Assembly (NCBI GenBank): GCA_934101225.1
Contig: CAKOQK010000006.1
Location: 1 to 54,496, forward strand
DNA length: 54,496 nt
Reading direction: 5' to 3'
DNA from: an uncultured Bacilli bacterium
Lineage (GTDB): Bacteria; Bacillota_I; Bacilli_A; RF39; UBA660
The notes beneath the pieces were generated by a model. It did no database searches. It was not told the DNA's origin and was given only the letters and a program-made list of their open reading frames with translations. Shown piece by piece: positions 41,424 through 50,628 of the stretch. Made by a program: the position numbers and the translations under genes. Positions within the stretch are counted from its first letter, which is position 1; every line of letters begins with the position of its first letter.

Positions 41424-42608
41424 ATAAGAATAGTAGGAACATGTGTAAGAGGAATAAGAACACCCATTATTAAAGAAGGAGATGACCTAGCTGCCATTGT
41501 TGTAGATTCTTTATTAGAAGCAAGTAAAGTACATAACTTTACGTTTAATGATAAAGATATTGTTGGTATAACTGAAGCAGTTGTTGGTATAAGTGAAGGA
41601 AACTATGTAACCATAGATGACATTGCACTTGATGTATCTTCTAAATTTAATACTAAAGAAATAGGAATAGTTTATCCAATATTATCTAGAAATCGTTTTT
41701 CTAATATCTTAAAAGGAATAGCTAGAAATATGGATAAAATAACAATTCAATTATCTTTTCCAGCTGACGAAGTTGGAAATGGCATCCTTGATGAAAATAA
41801 ATTAGATACTAGTAACTTTAATTTAGGTAGTTCTTTTACTGAAAAAGAATATAATGAATACTTTGGTGACTGGATTCACCCATTTACTGGCATCAATATG
41901 GTTAAATTTTATAAAGATCTATGTGAAAAAGAAAATTGTAAAGCTGAATTCATCTTTTCCAATAATCCATTAGAAATTTTAAAATATAATAACAACATAA
42001 TAAATTGCGATATTCACACTAGAAAAAAAACTAAAAATATGTTAAAAAATCATAATGCGAATGTCTACTCTTTAACAGATATATTAAATAAACCAATTAA
42101 TAACTCCGGATTTAATCCTGAATATGGATTGTTAGGTTCAAATAAATCTACCGAAGAAAAATTAAAATTATTTCCTAAAACAGGTAATGAATTAGTACAC
42201 AAAATTCAAGATTTATTAAAAGAAAAAACTGGTAAAATAATTGAAGTAATGGTTTACGGAGATGGTGCCTTTAAAGACCCAGTTGGTAAAATTTGGGAAC
42301 TTGCTGATCCAGTTGTATCCCCTGCTTTTACTAATGGACTTATTGGTACTCCAAACGAAATAAAACTTAAATATGTTGCTGATAATAAATATGCTAGTTT
42401 AACAGGCAATGATCTAAAAAAGGCTATCATTAATGAAATAAAAGAAAAACAAAATAACCTGGTAGGACAAAATATTTCTTTAGGAACGACTCCAAGAAGA
42501 ATTACTGACTTAGTTGGTTCATTATGTGATTTAACCAGTGGTTCTGGTGATAAAGGAACTCCAGTTGTACTAATTCAAGGCTATTTTGATAATCTGTCAA
42601 ACGAATAA
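41424..42608 (+). CDS. CofE-like (F420-0:gamma-glutamyl ligase fold) protein with probable ATA start
   Basis: About 395 residues. N-terminal RIVGTCVRGIRTPIIKEGDDLAA and DKDIVGITEAVVGISEGNYV match the coenzyme F420-0 L-glutamate ligase fold; GDGAFKDPVGKIWELADPVV and GTTPRRITDLVGSLCDLTSGSGDKGTPV-type blocks complete it. No other F420 genes are here, so the substrate is probably different. Homologues as I recall them begin at RIVGT. Just 4 nt before that point is AAGGACGTGAT, one mismatch from an ideal site, and the codon there is ATA. GTG 41415 and TTG 41364 are in-frame but lack proper sites. Confidence 0.78.
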   Translation: MRIVGTCVRGIRTPIIKEGDDLAAIVVDSLLEASKVHNFTFNDKDIVGITEAVVGISEGNYVTIDDIALDVSSKFNTKEIGIVYPILSRNRFSNILKGIARNMDKITIQLSFPADEVGNGILDENKLDTSNFNLGSSFTEKEYNEYFGDWIHPFTGINMVKFYKDLCEKENCKAEFIFSNNPLEILKYNNNIINCDIHTRKKTKNMLKNHNANVYSLTDILNKPINNSGFNPEYGLLGSNKSTEEKLKLFPKTGNELVHKIQDLLKEKTGKIIEVMVYGDGAFKDPVGKIWELADPVVSPAFTNGLIGTPNEIKLKYVADNKYASLTGNDLKKAIINEIKEKQNNLVGQNISLGTTPRRITDLVGSLCDLTSGSGDKGTPVVLIQGYFDNLSNE

Positions 42609-42635
42609 AACATGGAAAACTTAATTCCATGTTTT
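42607..42635. terminator. bidirectional terminator between CofE-like and surface genes
   Basis: Perfect 11-bp stem AAAACATGGAA/TTCCATGTTTT (42607-42617, 42625-42635), 7-nt loop. Confidence 0.85.
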
Positions 42636-42639
42636 TATA

Positions 42640-43230
42640 TTAACTCCTAGTAATTTTAGAAGAACTTTCAACAATTATATGTGCAGCAAATGTCTTTCCA
42701 TCTACATATTGAGGAACATTTTCTAAATTAGGATATTTGATAGTTAAAGTATAACTATGAGTTACACTACTAGTTCCACCTGCAACAACCGGCAAACTAG
42801 TTCCACTAGGAAATAAACTAAATTTATTATTTGTTATTTCACTTAAACTTGGTATTATTTTATCGCTAATAGTATATCCATTACCCACTAAATCATAAAG
42901 TAATTCTCCACTATCAAACGTATTTGCATCTACAACCATTAATATATCATAAGTTAAATCTTTTTTATTAGTATTTGTATTTATTCCAGTTATAGTAAAT
43001 TTCTTAATATCACTCCATCCAGGAATAATTTTATCTCCCACAATAGTTTCATTTGTTGTACCATTAGCAAAAGTTAAACTTACATTAGCTGAACTTCCAC
43101 TAGCATTTATACTGCTATTAGCGCTGTTTATAACCGCTCTAAAATAAGCAAAAGTAACACTCATAGTAGTAACTATGATTAAAATAACTAAAAAAATTGA
43201 CACAGTAACATCATTTTTTATCTTATTCAT
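42640..43230 (-). CDS. SipW-type exported protein, TasA-like
   Basis: 196 residues. Signal helix ends in MSVTFAYFRAVINS, where FAYF fits the SipW-dependent cleavage region. The mature chain is a single beta-rich domain, Ser/Asn/Thr-rich, without cysteines (SGSSANVSLTFANGTTN, VTHSYTLTIKYPN). AGGAAAGAG precedes the ATG and an extended -10 (TGTTATACT) lies about 35 nt upstream. In contrast to the two larger surface genes there is no G run in this promoter. Probable substrate of the SipW at 2102-2584, or of another copy. Confidence 0.72.
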   Translation of the reverse strand: MNKIKNDVTVSIFLVILIIVTTMSVTFAYFRAVINSANSSINASGSSANVSLTFANGTTNETIVGDKIIPGWSDIKKFTITGINTNTNKKDLTYDILMVVDANTFDSGELLYDLVGNGYTISDKIIPSLSEITNNKFSLFPSGTSLPVVAGGTSSVTHSYTLTIKYPNLENVPQYVDGKTFAAHIIVESSSKITRS

Positions 43231-43286
43231 ATCATTTAACTCTTTCCTACTATTTAGTATAACAATTTTTAAATCAAAAATCTATA

Positions 43287-43313
43287 TAAAAAGAGATAGT
43301 TAATCCCTATCTC
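43287..43313 (-). terminator. intrinsic terminator of the cysS-yugP operon
   Basis: Perfect 7-bp stem GAGATAG/CTATCTC (43293-43299, 43307-43313), 7-nt loop, TTTTTAT on the minus strand; overlaps the end of the yugP-like gene. Confidence 0.82.
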
Positions 43314-43956
43314 CAAAAATTTTAATTAATCTTATTACTTCTAATGCAGAAGATATTACTCCGGCAACATATGTTAAAGCTGCACTAACAAGCATTTTCT
43401 TAGTTCCATCGGTATCATCACCATATCCACATTCTTTTAAATTATTTTGAGCTCTTTTAGAAGCATTGATTTCTGTTGGTAAAGTAACTAATTGAAATAA
43501 CAATCCAAGTCCAACAAGCGCAATACCTAAAGTAATTAAATTCATCGTTTCTAAAAGTAATCCAATAACTAGAACAACATATGCAAACTTAGTACCTAAA
43601 CTAACAACTGGAAAAATAAAACTTCTTAATCTTAAAAAGAAATATCCTTCTTTATCTTGAATTGCATGGCCACATTCATGAGCAGCAATAGCCATTGAAG
43701 CAACACTAGATCCATTATAAACTTCATTAGACAACCTAACAGTTTTTCTTTTAGGGTCATAATGATCACTTAAAGTACCACTAGTTTCTACAATATAAAC
43801 ATCTTTTAAACCATTATCATCAAGAATCTTTCTTGCAACATCATATCCTGTCATATCATAAGAATTCTTAATCTTTTTATATTTTCCATAAGTTATTGAA
43901 ATATAAATTTGAGAAGCCATTGGAATCAAAAACATAAGTAAATACATGTAATCCAT
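43300..43956 (-). CDS. YugP-like membrane zinc metallopeptidase
   Basis: 218 residues, Zn_peptidase_2 family. AAHECGHAIQDKEGY carries HExxH with the family's Gly-His pair. The membrane helices are at 3-22 and about 115-160 (FAYVVLVIGLLLETMN, LITLGIALVGLGLLFQLVTL), and LPTEINASKRAQNNL is the conserved downstream segment with Glu. It is 3 bp after cysS and probably cotranscribed. Substrate unknown. Confidence 0.9.
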   Translation of the reverse strand: MDYMYLLMFLIPMASQIYISITYGKYKKIKNSYDMTGYDVARKILDDNGLKDVYIVETSGTLSDHYDPKRKTVRLSNEVYNGSSVASMAIAAHECGHAIQDKEGYFFLRLRSFIFPVVSLGTKFAYVVLVIGLLLETMNLITLGIALVGLGLLFQLVTLPTEINASKRAQNNLKECGYGDDTDGTKKMLVSAALTYVAGVISSALEVIRLIKIFGDRD

Positions 43957-43959
43957 AAT

Positions 43960-45351
43960 CTATACCTCCTCGTAAGTAGTACCTTCTCTAGTATCAATTA
44001 ATTTAATACCCTTACTATATAATTCATCTCTTATTGAATCAGCAAGTTCATAATCTTTACTCTTCTTAGCCTTATCTCTCTTTTCAATTAATTTCATAAT
44101 TAAATCATGATCTTCTCTTTTAGCCTCATCTTTCTTTAATAAATCAAGTGCCAAAACCCTATCAAAAGATCTAATAAGTTCAATTTTAGTAGTACCATTT
44201 ACAGTTTCATCCTTAAGTAAAGAATAAATAACTGTGATCGCATTAGCACTATTTAAATCATCAGCAATACAAGCAGTAAATAAATTAGTATAATTTTCAA
44301 AATCACCATCACTAAGCATTCCATCTTCTTTTAAATTAGCAATCTTATTCTTTAACTTCTTATATTCATTTTCTGCCGCATTAAGAGCATCAAAAGAAAA
44401 TATTAATTGTTTACGATAATGACTATTTAAACACATATATCTAAATGACAAAGGATTATATCCCTTATTAATTAAACTATCAACAGTAACAACATCACCA
44501 TGACTCTTACTCATCTTACCATCAATACTCATTAAATGTTCCGTATGTACCCAATAACTACACCATTTATGTCCTAAATAAGCCTCGCTTTGAGCAATCT
44601 CATTAGTATGATGAGGGAAAATATTATCAACTCCACCAGTATGAATATCTAAATATTCTCCTAAATTTTTAATTGATATACCAGAACATTCAATATGCCA
44701 TCCAGGGTAACCTGTTCCAAAAGGAGAATCCCATTTAAGTTCTTGATCTTCAAACTTACTTTTAGTAAACCATAAAGCAAAGTCAGCCTGATTTTTCTTA
44801 TTACCATCAAACTCTACTCCATCTCTTACCCCAACAACCATTTCATCTTCCTTATGGTTAGTTAGTTTATAGTAATCATCTAATTTAGAAACATCAAAAT
44901 AAACATTACCACCAGCTTGATAAGCATAACCATCCTTAAGTAACTTCTCTATAATTTTAATATACATATCAATATTATCACTCGCATTGCTTACAATTTC
45001 TGGTCTCTTACAATTTAAAGCATCAAAATCCTTAAAAAAAGCATCAGTATAAAATTTAGCTATATCTAAAACACTTTTATGTTCCTTCTTAGCACTAGCA
45101 ACCATTTTATCTTCCCCAGAATCAGAATCACTCTTCAAATGACCAACATCAGTAATATTCATACATCTTTCAACTTTATAACCAATATATCTTAAAGTTC
45201 TATCTAATAAATCATTACATACATAATTTCTTAAATTACCAATATGTGCATAATGATATACAGTAGGACCACAAGAATAAAAAGTAACCCTATCTTTATT
45301 ATGAGGTGCAAATTCCTCTATTTTTCTAGTTAAAGTATTATAAATCTTCAT
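43960..45351 (-). CDS. cysS: cysteinyl-tRNA synthetase
   Basis: 463 residues, class I synthetase charging tRNA-Cys. HIGH is YHYAHIGN after the zinc Cys in YSCGPTVY; KMSKS is GKMSKSHGD; the zinc ligands continue in WHIECSGIS and HHTNEIAQSE. Start chosen at ATG 45349-45351, 5-6 nt after AAGGAGG; the upstream in-frame Met codons have no site. No T-box motif was seen in the short leader. It is followed at 3 bp by yugP-like gene. Confidence 0.97.
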   Translation of the reverse strand: MKIYNTLTRKIEEFAPHNKDRVTFYSCGPTVYHYAHIGNLRNYVCNDLLDRTLRYIGYKVERCMNITDVGHLKSDSDSGEDKMVASAKKEHKSVLDIAKFYTDAFFKDFDALNCKRPEIVSNASDNIDMYIKIIEKLLKDGYAYQAGGNVYFDVSKLDDYYKLTNHKEDEMVVGVRDGVEFDGNKKNQADFALWFTKSKFEDQELKWDSPFGTGYPGWHIECSGISIKNLGEYLDIHTGGVDNIFPHHTNEIAQSEAYLGHKWCSYWVHTEHLMSIDGKMSKSHGDVVTVDSLINKGYNPLSFRYMCLNSHYRKQLIFSFDALNAAENEYKKLKNKIANLKEDGMLSDGDFENYTNLFTACIADDLNSANAITVIYSLLKDETVNGTTKIELIRSFDRVLALDLLKKDEAKREDHDLIMKLIEKRDKAKKSKDYELADSIRDELYSKGIKLIDTREGTTYEEV

Positions 45352-45413
45352 AATTACCTCCTTCATATATCTAATTTTATCATTTATAATAAAAAAATAA
45401 AACAAAATAACTT

Positions 45414-45443
45414 AAAAAAGTGATTACTTTTACCATAATCACT
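45414..45443 (-). terminator. intrinsic terminator of the ClpC-like gene
   Basis: Perfect 8-bp stem AGTGATTA/TAATCACT (45419-45426, 45436-45443), 9-nt loop, TTTTTT on the minus strand, touching the stop codon. Confidence 0.82.
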
Positions 45444-47127
45444 AAGCAACTAACTCATTAAACCCAATTCTACTTGTCTCTTCATTATTAAATACAAATA
45501 TAATCGAATTATTTAAATATACCTTCTCATTATTCATATTACTTACATAACCATTACTAATCATCGAATCAACTAAATTCCTAATAATTCTACCAGCCTT
45601 ATCATAATTATTAAAACAAATAATTGAATAAGGATTCTCATCTATCTTATCATATAAATAATTATTATTAATTAACTTATTAACTCCAAATTCATCATTA
45701 AACTCTAAACAATTAATATTAATTAAATTAATTCCTAACTTATTAGCAATATAACTAATTATTTTCTCTTTACTCTTACTCTCACCATTTAAAAACATAT
45801 ACTTATTAAACTTATTATCTCTAATAATATTCATTATATTTTTAACAATCAATTCATTATATTTTTTCTCAAGTTCACATTTAACCTCATTAAACTTATT
45901 ATCATCTATATTAATAATATTTACTCTCTCCTTAATTAAATTATCTACATCTATCATTTTAATGTTCATATCTTTAGATTTATTAACATAATTATCAAGT
46001 ATTTTCTTAGAACAAACTGTATCTAACACTTCTATTGATTTATCGGGATTATATAAATTAGGCATATATTTATCTGTATTACAAATAATATAATTAACTA
46101 TATTTTTATTTATCTTTAATTTATAGTACTCTTCATAACTTTTCTTAACTTTATTTAATATAAATTCCATATCTTTTAAACTTGGTTCATTAACCATAAT
46201 AGGAGTAAATCTTCTAAGTAAAGCCTGATCTTTTTTAATATATTCGTTATATTCACTTATAGTAGTTGCTCCAATAATTTTTATATCCCCATTACATAAA
46301 TAAGGTTTTAATATATTACCAGCATCTATTGCTCCTTCACTAGAACCAGTTTTCATAATTGTATGAATTTCATCTATAAATAAAATTATATTTTTATTTT
46401 TAATACACTCTTTAATTAAATCATTAACTCTTGCTTCAAATTCTCCTCTATATTTAGTTCCTGATATTAAAGAACTAACTTGAACTGAAATTATTTTTTT
46501 ATCCTTTAGTTCTACCGGAACTTCTCCAAACTTTATTCTTCTAGCAAGTTCTTTAACTAAAGCCGTCTTCCCAACTCCCGCATGCCCTATTAACAAAGGA
46601 TTATTTTTATTTTTTCTTAAAAGAACTTCCATAATATTTGTTATTTCTTTATCTCTTAAATATATTTTATCAGTTACCTCATCATTTAAAACAGTACCAA
46701 ATTCATTTAAAACACCTTGATTATTAAGTTCTAAAGTAAGAGCATCTAAATCAATACCCATATTATTAACTATACTATAACCTATTCCATCTTTATAAGA
46801 TAATAAACTAGACAATAAATAATATTCATCTAATTCTTTATTATCTTTATCTGAATTTTCTCTTGCTTTATTAATTACTAACTTTAATAAAGGAGTATAT
46901 AAAATATATTTAGACTCTTTAGTAGCACTTCCTATAATTTTAAGTAAATTTTTTTTATAATTATAATAATTTAAATTATATTTATAACACATCTTACTAA
47001 TATTTTTATTCTTTAATAAAGATAATAATAAATGTTCAGTTCCAACATAAGGATGATGACAACTAAGCATTTCTTTTTCTGCAACTTTAAGAATTTTATT
47101 TGTTTCACTATTATAACAATTTTTCAT
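45442..47127 (-). CDS. ClpC-like AAA+ protein with degenerate, truncated second ATPase domain
   Basis: 561 residues; full ClpC is about 810. The Clp N-domain (1-140, with HPYVGTEHLLLSLL) and D1 are good: Walker A GHAGVGKTAL, Walker B ILFIDEIHT, ATTISEYNEYIKKDQALLRRF sensor and arginine-finger region. The second half lines up with D2, but Walker A is NGESKSKEK (no GKT) and Walker B is IICFNN (no acidic pair). The C-terminal D2-small domain with the ClpP-docking part is absent. So it hydrolyses ATP at D1 only and may not feed ClpP. Monocistronic. Confidence 0.82.
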   Translation of the reverse strand: MKNCYNSETNKILKVAEKEMLSCHHPYVGTEHLLLSLLKNKNISKMCYKYNLNYYNYKKNLLKIIGSATKESKYILYTPLLKLVINKARENSDKDNKELDEYYLLSSLLSYKDGIGYSIVNNMGIDLDALTLELNNQGVLNEFGTVLNDEVTDKIYLRDKEITNIMEVLLRKNKNNPLLIGHAGVGKTALVKELARRIKFGEVPVELKDKKIISVQVSSLISGTKYRGEFEARVNDLIKECIKNKNIILFIDEIHTIMKTGSSEGAIDAGNILKPYLCNGDIKIIGATTISEYNEYIKKDQALLRRFTPIMVNEPSLKDMEFILNKVKKSYEEYYKLKINKNIVNYIICNTDKYMPNLYNPDKSIEVLDTVCSKKILDNYVNKSKDMNIKMIDVDNLIKERVNIINIDDNKFNEVKCELEKKYNELIVKNIMNIIRDNKFNKYMFLNGESKSKEKIISYIANKLGINLININCLEFNDEFGVNKLINNNYLYDKIDENPYSIICFNNYDKAGRIIRNLVDSMISNGYVSNMNNEKVYLNNSIIFVFNNEETSRIGFNELVA

Positions 47128-47172
47128 GATTTATCTCCCATAATATTCTATGAATATAATGGTTTAAGTATT

Positions 47173-47201
47173 AAAAAAATATTCAGGTTTCCCTAAATAT
47201 T
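47173..47201 (-). terminator. intrinsic terminator of leuS
   Basis: Ten-bp stem AATATTTAGG/CCTGAATATT (one G-T pair) with GAAA tetraloop on the minus strand (47192-47201, 47178-47187), followed by T7. Confidence 0.85.
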
Positions 47202-47210
47202 TAATATATT

Positions 47211-49634
47211 TTATTTAACAACAATATTAACTAGCTTCTTAGGAACAGTTATAACTTTAACTATTTCTTTATTATCTATAAATGCTTTAACATTATCAAT
47301 AGACTTAGCTAGTTCAACCATTTCTTCATCTGTAGTATCTGCTGTAACTTCTATTTTTCCTCTAATTTTACCATTAACTTGAACAACTAAATTAAAGGTG
47401 TTTTTTACTAATTTATTTTCTTCATATTTTGGCCATAATTCTTCAATTATATTTTTATTAAATACGATTTCAAATAATTCACTAGTTATATGAGGTGCAA
47501 GTGGGTTTAATACAATTAAGAATGATTTTAATTCTCTCTTAGTAATATATCCACGTTCTCTAACTTTTTTAAGATAACTCATGCAAGCTGCAATTGATGT
47601 ATTTAATTTTAAATCTTCTAAATCTTCAGTTACTTTTTTAATAAGTGAATTTAAGTCATATTCTTGTTCACTTGATAATTCTTCATCTTCTTTTACAATA
47701 TTTTGTAAATCCCATACTTTATTAATAAAGTTAACTATTCCATTTATTCCATCATATGTCCAAGCTATATTATCTTCATAGCCGCCTAAGAAATGAACAT
47801 GAAGTCTTGCTACATCTGAGCCATATTTATCAATAACTTCCATAGGAGATACACCATTAGCAGAACTCTTACTCATTTTCTTTCCAGTATCATCTAAAAT
47901 TAAACCACTACCCATTTTTTTTATGAATGGATCTCTTGAAGGTACAGCACCTATTTCATACAAGAAGTTTTGCCAGAAAAAGGCATAAAGCACGTGTCTA
48001 GTTATATGTTCAGTACCCCCTGTATAGCAATCAACACTTCCCCAATACTTAAGTTTATCAAAATCTGCTAATTTCTCATTATTTTTAGGATCACAATATC
48101 TAAGCCAGTACCAACTTGATCCAGCCCAGTTAGGCATTGTATCAGTTTCTCTTTTTGCTGGTCCGCCACACTTAGGACATTTACAATTTACCCAATCTTC
48201 TATTTTAGATAAAGGAGATGCACCATCTTCTCTTGGCATATAATCATCAGTTTTTGGTAATCTAACAGGCAATTCTTCTTCAGGTACTGGAACAGTTCCA
48301 CATTTATCACAGAATACGATTGGGAACGGTTCTCCCCAATATCTTTGTCTATTGAATGACCAATCTTGCATTTTGTAATTAACAACTTTTTCACCAACAT
48401 GAGTATTTACTAATTTATCAATAATCTTTTCTTTAGCTTCTTTAACTGGTAAACCACTAAATTCTTCAGAGTTCATCATTTTATAATTATTAGCTAAATA
48501 TTCCATCTTTTCAACTGCGTTATTACTTACATCGCCTTCTATGACTTGAATCATTGGAATATTAAATTCTTTAGCAAATTCATAATCTCTTTGATCATGA
48601 GTAGGAACAGCCATAACCATTCCCGTACCATATCCTGCTAAAACAAAATCAGCAATATAAATTGGAACTTTTCTTCCATTAACTGGATTAATTGCATATA
48701 ATCCATCTAATATACATCCAGTCTTTTCTTTTTGATTACTAATTCGATCAAGTTCACTTCTGTATCTTGTTTCTTCTTGATATTTTTTAACTTCTTCATA
48801 ATTTTTAATATTATCTTTTAACTTACTAATTAATTCATGTTCAGGAGCCATAACCATAAATGTAATTCCATATATAGTTTCAGGACAAGTAGTAAATATT
48901 TCCGCATCAGTCAATTTATTATTATTTTCATCAACTATTTCAAATGATACTTTTAATCCTTCACTCTTACCTATCCAATTTCTTTGAAGTTCTTTCAAGT
49001 TCTCATTCATATTAATTCTATCAACATTACCAAGAAGTTTTTCAGAGTATTCTCTCATCTTTAAGAACCATACCCATCTTTCATCTTGAATTACTTTACC
49101 ATGGCATCTATCACAAATTCCACCTTGAGAATCTTCATTAGAAAGTACGGTCTTACAATTAGGACAAAAGTTTACAACGCCTTTCTTTTTATATGCTTTG
49201 CCGCTTTTAAAAAATTGTAAAAATATCCATTGTGTCCATTTATAATAATCTTCATCACTAGTTGCAAACGCTCTATCATAATCAAATGACAAACCAATTC
49301 TTTTAGATTGAGCAAGAACATTTTTCATTCCATTAGTAACAAATATTTTAGGATCTATTCCTGTTTTAATTGCCGCATTTTCAGCAGGTAAACCAAAAGA
49401 ATCACCACCTATTGGGAATAAGACATTATAACCTTGAAATCTTTTCATTCTAGCTAGTGCATCCGCTGGAACAGAACCTTTTAAATGACCCATATGTAAA
49501 TTTCCACTTATATTAAAAAATTCATATAACACATAATATTTAGGTTTAGTTGGATGAAAATCTATAGCTTTAAAACTTTTCTCTTCATCCCATCTCTTTT
49601 CCCATTTTTCTTCTACTTCTTTAAAATTGTACAT
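47211..49634 (-). CDS. leuS: leucyl-tRNA synthetase
   Basis: 807 residues, bacterial class I synthetase. HIGH variant NLHMGHLKG; zinc-like CPNCKTVLSNEDSQGGICDRCH; editing domain motifs TTCPETIYGITFMV and YGTGMVMAVPTHDQRDYEF (the conserved Asp and Thr sites present); catalytic FIKKMGSGLILDDTGKKMSKS with KMSKS. C-terminal LVVQVNGKIRGKIEV. Start at ATG 49632-49634, 9 nt after AAGGAG; TTG upstream is too near. No T-box was seen in the 120-bp leader, unusual for the group. Monocistronic. Confidence 0.97.
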   Translation of the reverse strand: MYNFKEVEEKWEKRWDEEKSFKAIDFHPTKPKYYVLYEFFNISGNLHMGHLKGSVPADALARMKRFQGYNVLFPIGGDSFGLPAENAAIKTGIDPKIFVTNGMKNVLAQSKRIGLSFDYDRAFATSDEDYYKWTQWIFLQFFKSGKAYKKKGVVNFCPNCKTVLSNEDSQGGICDRCHGKVIQDERWVWFLKMREYSEKLLGNVDRINMNENLKELQRNWIGKSEGLKVSFEIVDENNNKLTDAEIFTTCPETIYGITFMVMAPEHELISKLKDNIKNYEEVKKYQEETRYRSELDRISNQKEKTGCILDGLYAINPVNGRKVPIYIADFVLAGYGTGMVMAVPTHDQRDYEFAKEFNIPMIQVIEGDVSNNAVEKMEYLANNYKMMNSEEFSGLPVKEAKEKIIDKLVNTHVGEKVVNYKMQDWSFNRQRYWGEPFPIVFCDKCGTVPVPEEELPVRLPKTDDYMPREDGASPLSKIEDWVNCKCPKCGGPAKRETDTMPNWAGSSWYWLRYCDPKNNEKLADFDKLKYWGSVDCYTGGTEHITRHVLYAFFWQNFLYEIGAVPSRDPFIKKMGSGLILDDTGKKMSKSSANGVSPMEVIDKYGSDVARLHVHFLGGYEDNIAWTYDGINGIVNFINKVWDLQNIVKEDEELSSEQEYDLNSLIKKVTEDLEDLKLNTSIAACMSYLKKVRERGYITKRELKSFLIVLNPLAPHITSELFEIVFNKNIIEELWPKYEENKLVKNTFNLVVQVNGKIRGKIEVTADTTDEEMVELAKSIDNVKAFIDNKEIVKVITVPKKLVNIVVK

Positions 49635-49726
49635 GACAATCAACTCCTTCGTAATTACATCTCATTCAATGTTTTTATTATAGCACATGCTTTAATTATT
49701 TGTTAATAATTAAATTATTGAAAAAC

Positions 49727-49752
49727 AAAAAAGAACAGCCTAAACTATTCTT
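49727..49752 (-). terminator. intrinsic terminator of spo0A
   Basis: Eight-bp stem AAGAATAG/CTGTTCTT with one G-T pair (49745-49752, 49731-49738), 6-nt loop, T-rich run on the minus strand. Confidence 0.8.
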
Positions 49753-49754
49753 AA

Positions 49755-50507
49755 TTAATGTATTTCTAATCTTAATTTATCTGCCAAAGTAGCTATGAAC
49801 TCTGAATTAGTTGGTTTAGCTCTATCATAATCAACAGAGTGACCAAATATCTCTTCCATTACCTCATAATCTCCTCTAGTCCAACTAACCTCAATTGCAT
49901 GTCTAATTGCTCTTTCAACTCTTGATGAAGTTGTATCATACATACTAGCAATTTCCGGATATAATTCTTTTGTAATAGCACCTAACATACTAGGTTTGTT
50001 ATACATTAAACTAATACTATCTCTAATGTAACTATAGCCTTTAATATGACTAGGCATTCCAAGTGAATGTAATAAATTTGTAATAGCCTGTTGTAAGTCT
50101 TTATTATCAATTCTTATTTTATTTTGATTATTAACAATTCTTTTAATAATATCAGCTAAAGAATCTAAATTATATGGTTTTAACATATAATAACTTACTC
50201 CTACATCCATACACTTATTAATTATATCTACTGAATTTATACATGTAGTAATTATACTTTTAATATTTATATTTTCTTTCTTTAATTCTTCTAAGACGCT
50301 AAGTCCATCTCTTTTTGGTATAACTAAATCCATTAAAACTAAATCATAACTACCATAATTCTTTTTTAATTCATTTAAAGCATCTTCTCCATTAAAACAA
50401 GATCCTACTATTTCTACACCAACATTCTTACTACTAAAATACTTCTTTACTTCATTGACAACCTCTTTGTTATCATCTACCATAAATACCTGTATTTTGG
50501 TTTTCAT
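49755..50507 (-). CDS. spo0A: sporulation master response regulator Spo0A
   Basis: 250 residues, the typical length. Receiver domain: acidic pair at 11-12 (VDDN), phospho-acceptor Asp near residue 60 (VLMDLVIP), Thr pair SIITTC and Lys in MLKPYN. The C-terminal effector has LLHSLGMPSHIKGYSYIRDSI and the Spo0A-specific recognition helix SSRVERAIRHAIEVSWTRGD, with IFG near the end. It binds TGTCGAA boxes. Ribosome site GGGAGAG. The kinase gene is directly upstream, with a 0A-box between them. No spoIVB upstream, in contrast to Bacillus. Confidence 0.97.
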   Translation of the reverse strand: MKTKIQVFMVDDNKEVVNEVKKYFSSKNVGVEIVGSCFNGEDALNELKKNYGSYDLVLMDLVIPKRDGLSVLEELKKENINIKSIITTCINSVDIINKCMDVGVSYYMLKPYNLDSLADIIKRIVNNQNKIRIDNKDLQQAITNLLHSLGMPSHIKGYSYIRDSISLMYNKPSMLGAITKELYPEIASMYDTTSSRVERAIRHAIEVSWTRGDYEVMEEIFGHSVDYDRAKPTNSEFIATLADKLRLEIH

Positions 50508-50571
50508 TTTCTCTCCCTTTCATCTTTTATTATATAAATACCACATAATTTAATTATACACTTAAATGTGA

Positions 50572-50612
50572 CAAATAAAAAGAAAATATCCTGACAACTA
50601 TTGTCAAGATAT
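50572..50612 (-). terminator. intrinsic terminator of the sensor kinase gene
   Basis: Twelve-bp stem with one G-T pair (50586-50597, 50601-50612), TAG loop, TTTTCTTTTT on the minus strand. It separates the kinase transcript from spo0A. Confidence 0.88.
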
Positions 50613-50621
50613 GTAAACTTT

Positions 50622-50628
50622 TGTCGAA
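50622..50628 (+). promoter_or_regulatory. perfect 0A-box upstream of spo0A
   Basis: TGTCGAA (within TTTTGTCGAAT) exactly matches the Spo0A core site. It lies just after the kinase stop and about 115 bp before the spo0A start. Confidence 0.55.

Noticed and set aside
45352..45441. T-box leader before cysS (and likewise before leuS at 49635-49754)
   Set aside because: Leaders are short and I saw no T-box sequence or antiterminator; the hairpins there belong to the upstream genes.
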